Positions 5,284 to 6,865 of a stretch of 6,865 nt of DNA are shown here, piece by piece. A program made the translations under genes and the position numbers. Below the pieces are notes generated by a model, which was not told the DNA's origin, searched no databases, and saw only the letters and a program-made list of their open reading frames with translations. Each line of letters starts with the position of its first letter. Positions within the stretch are counted from its first letter, which is position 1. Source of the DNA: Sulfurimonadaceae bacterium (lineage in GTDB: Bacteria > Campylobacterota > Campylobacteria > Campylobacterales > Sulfurimonadaceae); assembly GCA_026193155.1 (NCBI GenBank), contig JAPHSI010000210.1, positions 1-6,865 on the forward strand, given 5' to 3'.

Positions 5284-5529
5284 TTGTCTGAATATGTTGA
5301 TATATCACAAAAAAAGTTAAATAAGTTTTATAAAAAAATTGCTGATAATGTAAAAAAAATAAGAAAAGAAAAAGGTGTTACTCAATTAGACTTAGCCTTA
5401 ACAATTGGACATAAGTCGGTAAGTACCATAGGAAAGATTGAAGCAAATTTAGAAAATAAACATTATAATATTGAACAACTATATAAAATTAGTAAAGCTT
5501 TAGATGTTGATATTAAAGATTTTTTTTAG
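5284..5529 (+). CDS. Xre/Cro-type helix-turn-helix regulator
   Basis: An 81-residue protein made almost entirely of one HTH_3 domain: NVKKIRKEKGVTQLDLAL (residues 22-39) carries helices 1-2, HKSVSTIGKIE (43-53) the recognition helix, and NIEQLYKISKALDVDIKDFF (62-81) the last helices. About 20 charged residues precede the domain. There is no sensor or peptidase domain, so it resembles phage Cro or restriction-modification controller proteins in size. The start is TTG at 5284: an in-frame TAG lies four codons upstream and no ATG or GTG comes before the domain. It diverges from the small ORF-wzz operon across a region with two matching palindromes, so it probably represses or tunes both itself and wzz. 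Base composition is AT-rich like wzz. The last 17 nt overlap the end of xseA. Confidence 0.85.
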   Translation: MSEYVDISQKKLNKFYKKIADNVKKIRKEKGVTQLDLALTIGHKSVSTIGKIEANLENKHYNIEQLYKISKALDVDIKDFF

Positions 5530-6763
5530 TCAATACTTTTGCATTAACAACTATCTTATCATCCATCAACTCGAAATCATCATCAATTTTCAATTCGCTA
5601 ATATCTATAACTTTTTTATTGCGTGAGAGTTGAGCGAAACCCCTTTTTGTTTTATACTTTGGGTTGTTTGATTCTAAATTTTTCAAGGCGTTATTTAGCT
5701 GACTTTGTTTAGTATTTAAAACAGAGTTTATAGCATGTGGGAGTTGTGAGAAAATTTGTTCTAAATCTCTTTTATGAGATTGCATTTTAAAATTTACAGC
5801 TTGTAATATGTTCTCTTTTAGTCCCTTGATTTCATCTAACTTTTGACTTAACTTTTTCTCAACAGAGTTTTGTTTATAAACTTGATTTAGATGATTTAAC
5901 TCTTGATGTTTATTATATATTTTTTGTTCAATTATTTGCGTAAATTGATTTGATACTCCATCAAGATATTGATAAAGTTCATTCTCATCAGGCAATATCA
6001 TCTGCATCGCGGCACTTGGTGTCGGGGCTCTTAAATCTGCTACAAAATCACTTATAACAGTATCTATTTCATGCCCTACTGCACTTACGACAGGCACTTT
6101 AGAAGCAAATACGGCGTCAGCTACTATCTCTTCATTAAATGCCCACAAATCTTCCATACTTCCGCCACCTCGACCGACTACTAAAATATCATATTCTTTT
6201 GCAGATGCTACTTTTATAGCAGATGCAATTGAGTTTGCGGCACTCTCACCTTGAACAAGTACATCATATATATCTATCTCAATATCTCTGTATCTATGAT
6301 TTGCTACTCTTAACATATCTTGTAGTGCTGCTCCCGTTGCGGAAGTTATCAGTGCAATACGTCTTGGAAATTTTGGTAGTTGCTTTTTAATCTCAGAATT
6401 AAAATAGCCTTTATCATGAAGCTTTTGTTTTAGTTGCTCATACGCCAAAGCTAAAGCACCCTGACCTGCCGGTTCAATATTGAAGCAGTTTACCTGATAA
6501 CTACCACGAGGTGTGTATACACTGACTGCCCCATCAAGTATAACTTTCATACCCTCTTCTAGCTGAAACTTTAACCTTGAAGCATTGCCCCTAAACATAA
6601 CGCAAGAGACTGCAGAGGAATTGTCTTTTAGAGTGAAATATATATGCCCTGAATTATGAAAAGTTATACGAGATAATTCACCCTCAACGAGTACTCGTGT
6701 AAAACTGGTTTCAAGTAAAGTTTTTATCTGTTCATTCAGTGCTGAAACACTTAAAGTATTCAT
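5513..6763 (-). CDS. xseA: Exodeoxyribonuclease VII large subunit
   Basis: A 416-residue XseA (E. coli 456), the catalytic subunit of exonuclease VII, which with XseB cuts single-stranded DNA processively from both ends into short oligonucleotides in repair. Residues 2-100 form the OB-fold (LSVSALNEQIKTLLE, VEGELSRITFHNSGHIYFTLKD). The catalytic domain includes the ALITSATGAALQDML block (137-151), GRGGGSMEDLWAFNEE (197-212), SAVGHEIDTVISDFVADLR (227-245) and APTPSAA (246-252). His231, Asp234 and the later acidic residues correspond to the conserved active-site region. Residues 260-370 form the coiled-coil arm that binds XseB copies, followed by a C-terminal KRGFAQL segment. GGAG lies 5 nt before the ATG, and a TGnTATAAT promoter is 25 nt upstream. 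Base composition is ordinary for the window. No xseB is in view. Confidence 0.96.
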   Translation of the reverse strand: MNTLSVSALNEQIKTLLETSFTRVLVEGELSRITFHNSGHIYFTLKDNSSAVSCVMFRGNASRLKFQLEEGMKVILDGAVSVYTPRGSYQVNCFNIEPAGQGALALAYEQLKQKLHDKGYFNSEIKKQLPKFPRRIALITSATGAALQDMLRVANHRYRDIEIDIYDVLVQGESAANSIASAIKVASAKEYDILVVGRGGGSMEDLWAFNEEIVADAVFASKVPVVSAVGHEIDTVISDFVADLRAPTPSAAMQMILPDENELYQYLDGVSNQFTQIIEQKIYNKHQELNHLNQVYKQNSVEKKLSQKLDEIKGLKENILQAVNFKMQSHKRDLEQIFSQLPHAINSVLNTKQSQLNNALKNLESNNPKYKTKRGFAQLSRNKKVIDISELKIDDDFELMDDKIVVNAKVLTKKNL

Positions 6764-6787
6764 ATATTCTCCAAAAATATTTACGTG

Positions 6788-6796
6788 ATTATAGCA
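6788..6796 (-). promoter_or_regulatory. xseA: Extended -10 promoter of xseA
   Basis: The minus strand reads TGCTATAAT, a consensus extended -10 (TGnTATAAT), 24 nt upstream of the xseA ATG. The -35 region is weak (TTGCAA at plus 6813-6818 with a 19-nt spacer), which the extended -10 can compensate. Confidence 0.6.
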
Positions 6797-6810
6797 TCTA
6801 AGATTATAAT

Positions 6811-6827
6811 TATTGCAAAATGCAATA
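6811..6827. repeat. Inverted repeat in the xseA promoter region
   Basis: TATTGCA-AAA-TGCAATA has perfect 7-bp arms and a 3-nt spacer, and covers the xseA -35 region. It may be an operator. Read on the plus strand it is followed by ATTTTT, so a weak terminator is possible, but no plus-strand gene leads into it. Confidence 0.35.
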
Positions 6828-6854
6828 TTTTTAAAGGTAAATCATTTTAGAGAG

Positions 6855-6860
6855 TATAAT
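6855..6860 (+). promoter_or_regulatory. Possible -10 box reading out of the window
   Basis: TATAAT lies in AGAGTATAATTTCTC at the right edge and may belong to a promoter of a plus-strand gene divergent from xseA and outside the window. In AT-rich DNA the match could be chance. Confidence 0.25.
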
Positions 6861-6865
6861 TTCTC

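Noticed and set aside
5284..5529. Antitoxin of a toxin-antitoxin pair with the 31-residue peptide as toxin
   Set aside because: Type II pairs are normally in one operon; here the genes diverge and the peptide is coupled to wzz. A toxic membrane peptide remains possible, but nothing in the sequence supports it.
5513..5540. Terminator at the regulator/xseA junction (T8 run)
   Set aside because: No stable stem precedes the T run, which encodes the Phe-Phe end of the regulator.

Overview
This 6.9-kb window looks like chromosomal DNA of a low-GC Gram-negative bacterium. It encodes a short type II-anchored SppA, a 416-residue XseA, an LpxH2-like phosphoesterase and a polysaccharide co-polymerase of the Wzz type. 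The protein style (Lys/Ile/Asn rich) and the unnamed first gene, which I recall as a family found mainly in Campylobacterota, suggest a Sulfurimonas- or Arcobacter-like organism. That placement is an inference, not a database match.

Layout from left to right: (1) a 5'-truncated gene (2-820, +) for a protein with the layout and metal ligands of the fumarylacetoacetate hydrolase (FAH) superfamily, followed 1 nt later by a SUI1/YciH-type factor (822-1166, +). (2) A two-gene minus-strand operon (2642 down to 1150): an LpxH2-like metallophosphoesterase, then a patatin-like phospholipase that starts with TTG inside its neighbour. (3) A divergent promoter region (2643-2735) with inverted repeats. 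(4) sppA (2736-3605, +). (5) A clearly more AT-rich block (about 3606-5529) with an orphan wzz-like gene, a 31-codon membrane-peptide ORF translationally coupled to it and missing from ordinary ORF lists, and a divergent 81-residue Xre-type regulator. (6) xseA (6763 down to 5513, -) with an extended -10 promoter.

The AT-rich block is the most unusual part. The regulator gene and the small ORF-wzz operon diverge from a compact control region. Its core is a 15-bp inverted repeat pointing outwards towards both start codons. Its TTCCCTATAGGGAA-like palindromes overlap the predicted promoters and the regulator's ribosome binding site, which suggests autorepression plus control of wzz. The Wzz protein is long (503 aa) because its periplasmic region is a helical hairpin. 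Each arm is built from eight 15-residue units (four 30-residue repeats), and the hydrophobic spacing of one arm is the mirror image of the other.

Three convergent gene pairs overlap at their 3' ends by 15-17 nt. In the sppA/wzz pair the overlap carries a hairpin spanning both stop codons. Much of the window concerns the envelope (lipid A-type phosphoesterase, phospholipase, membrane peptidase, polysaccharide chain-length control), but only the overlapping or coupled genes can be called operons from the sequence.
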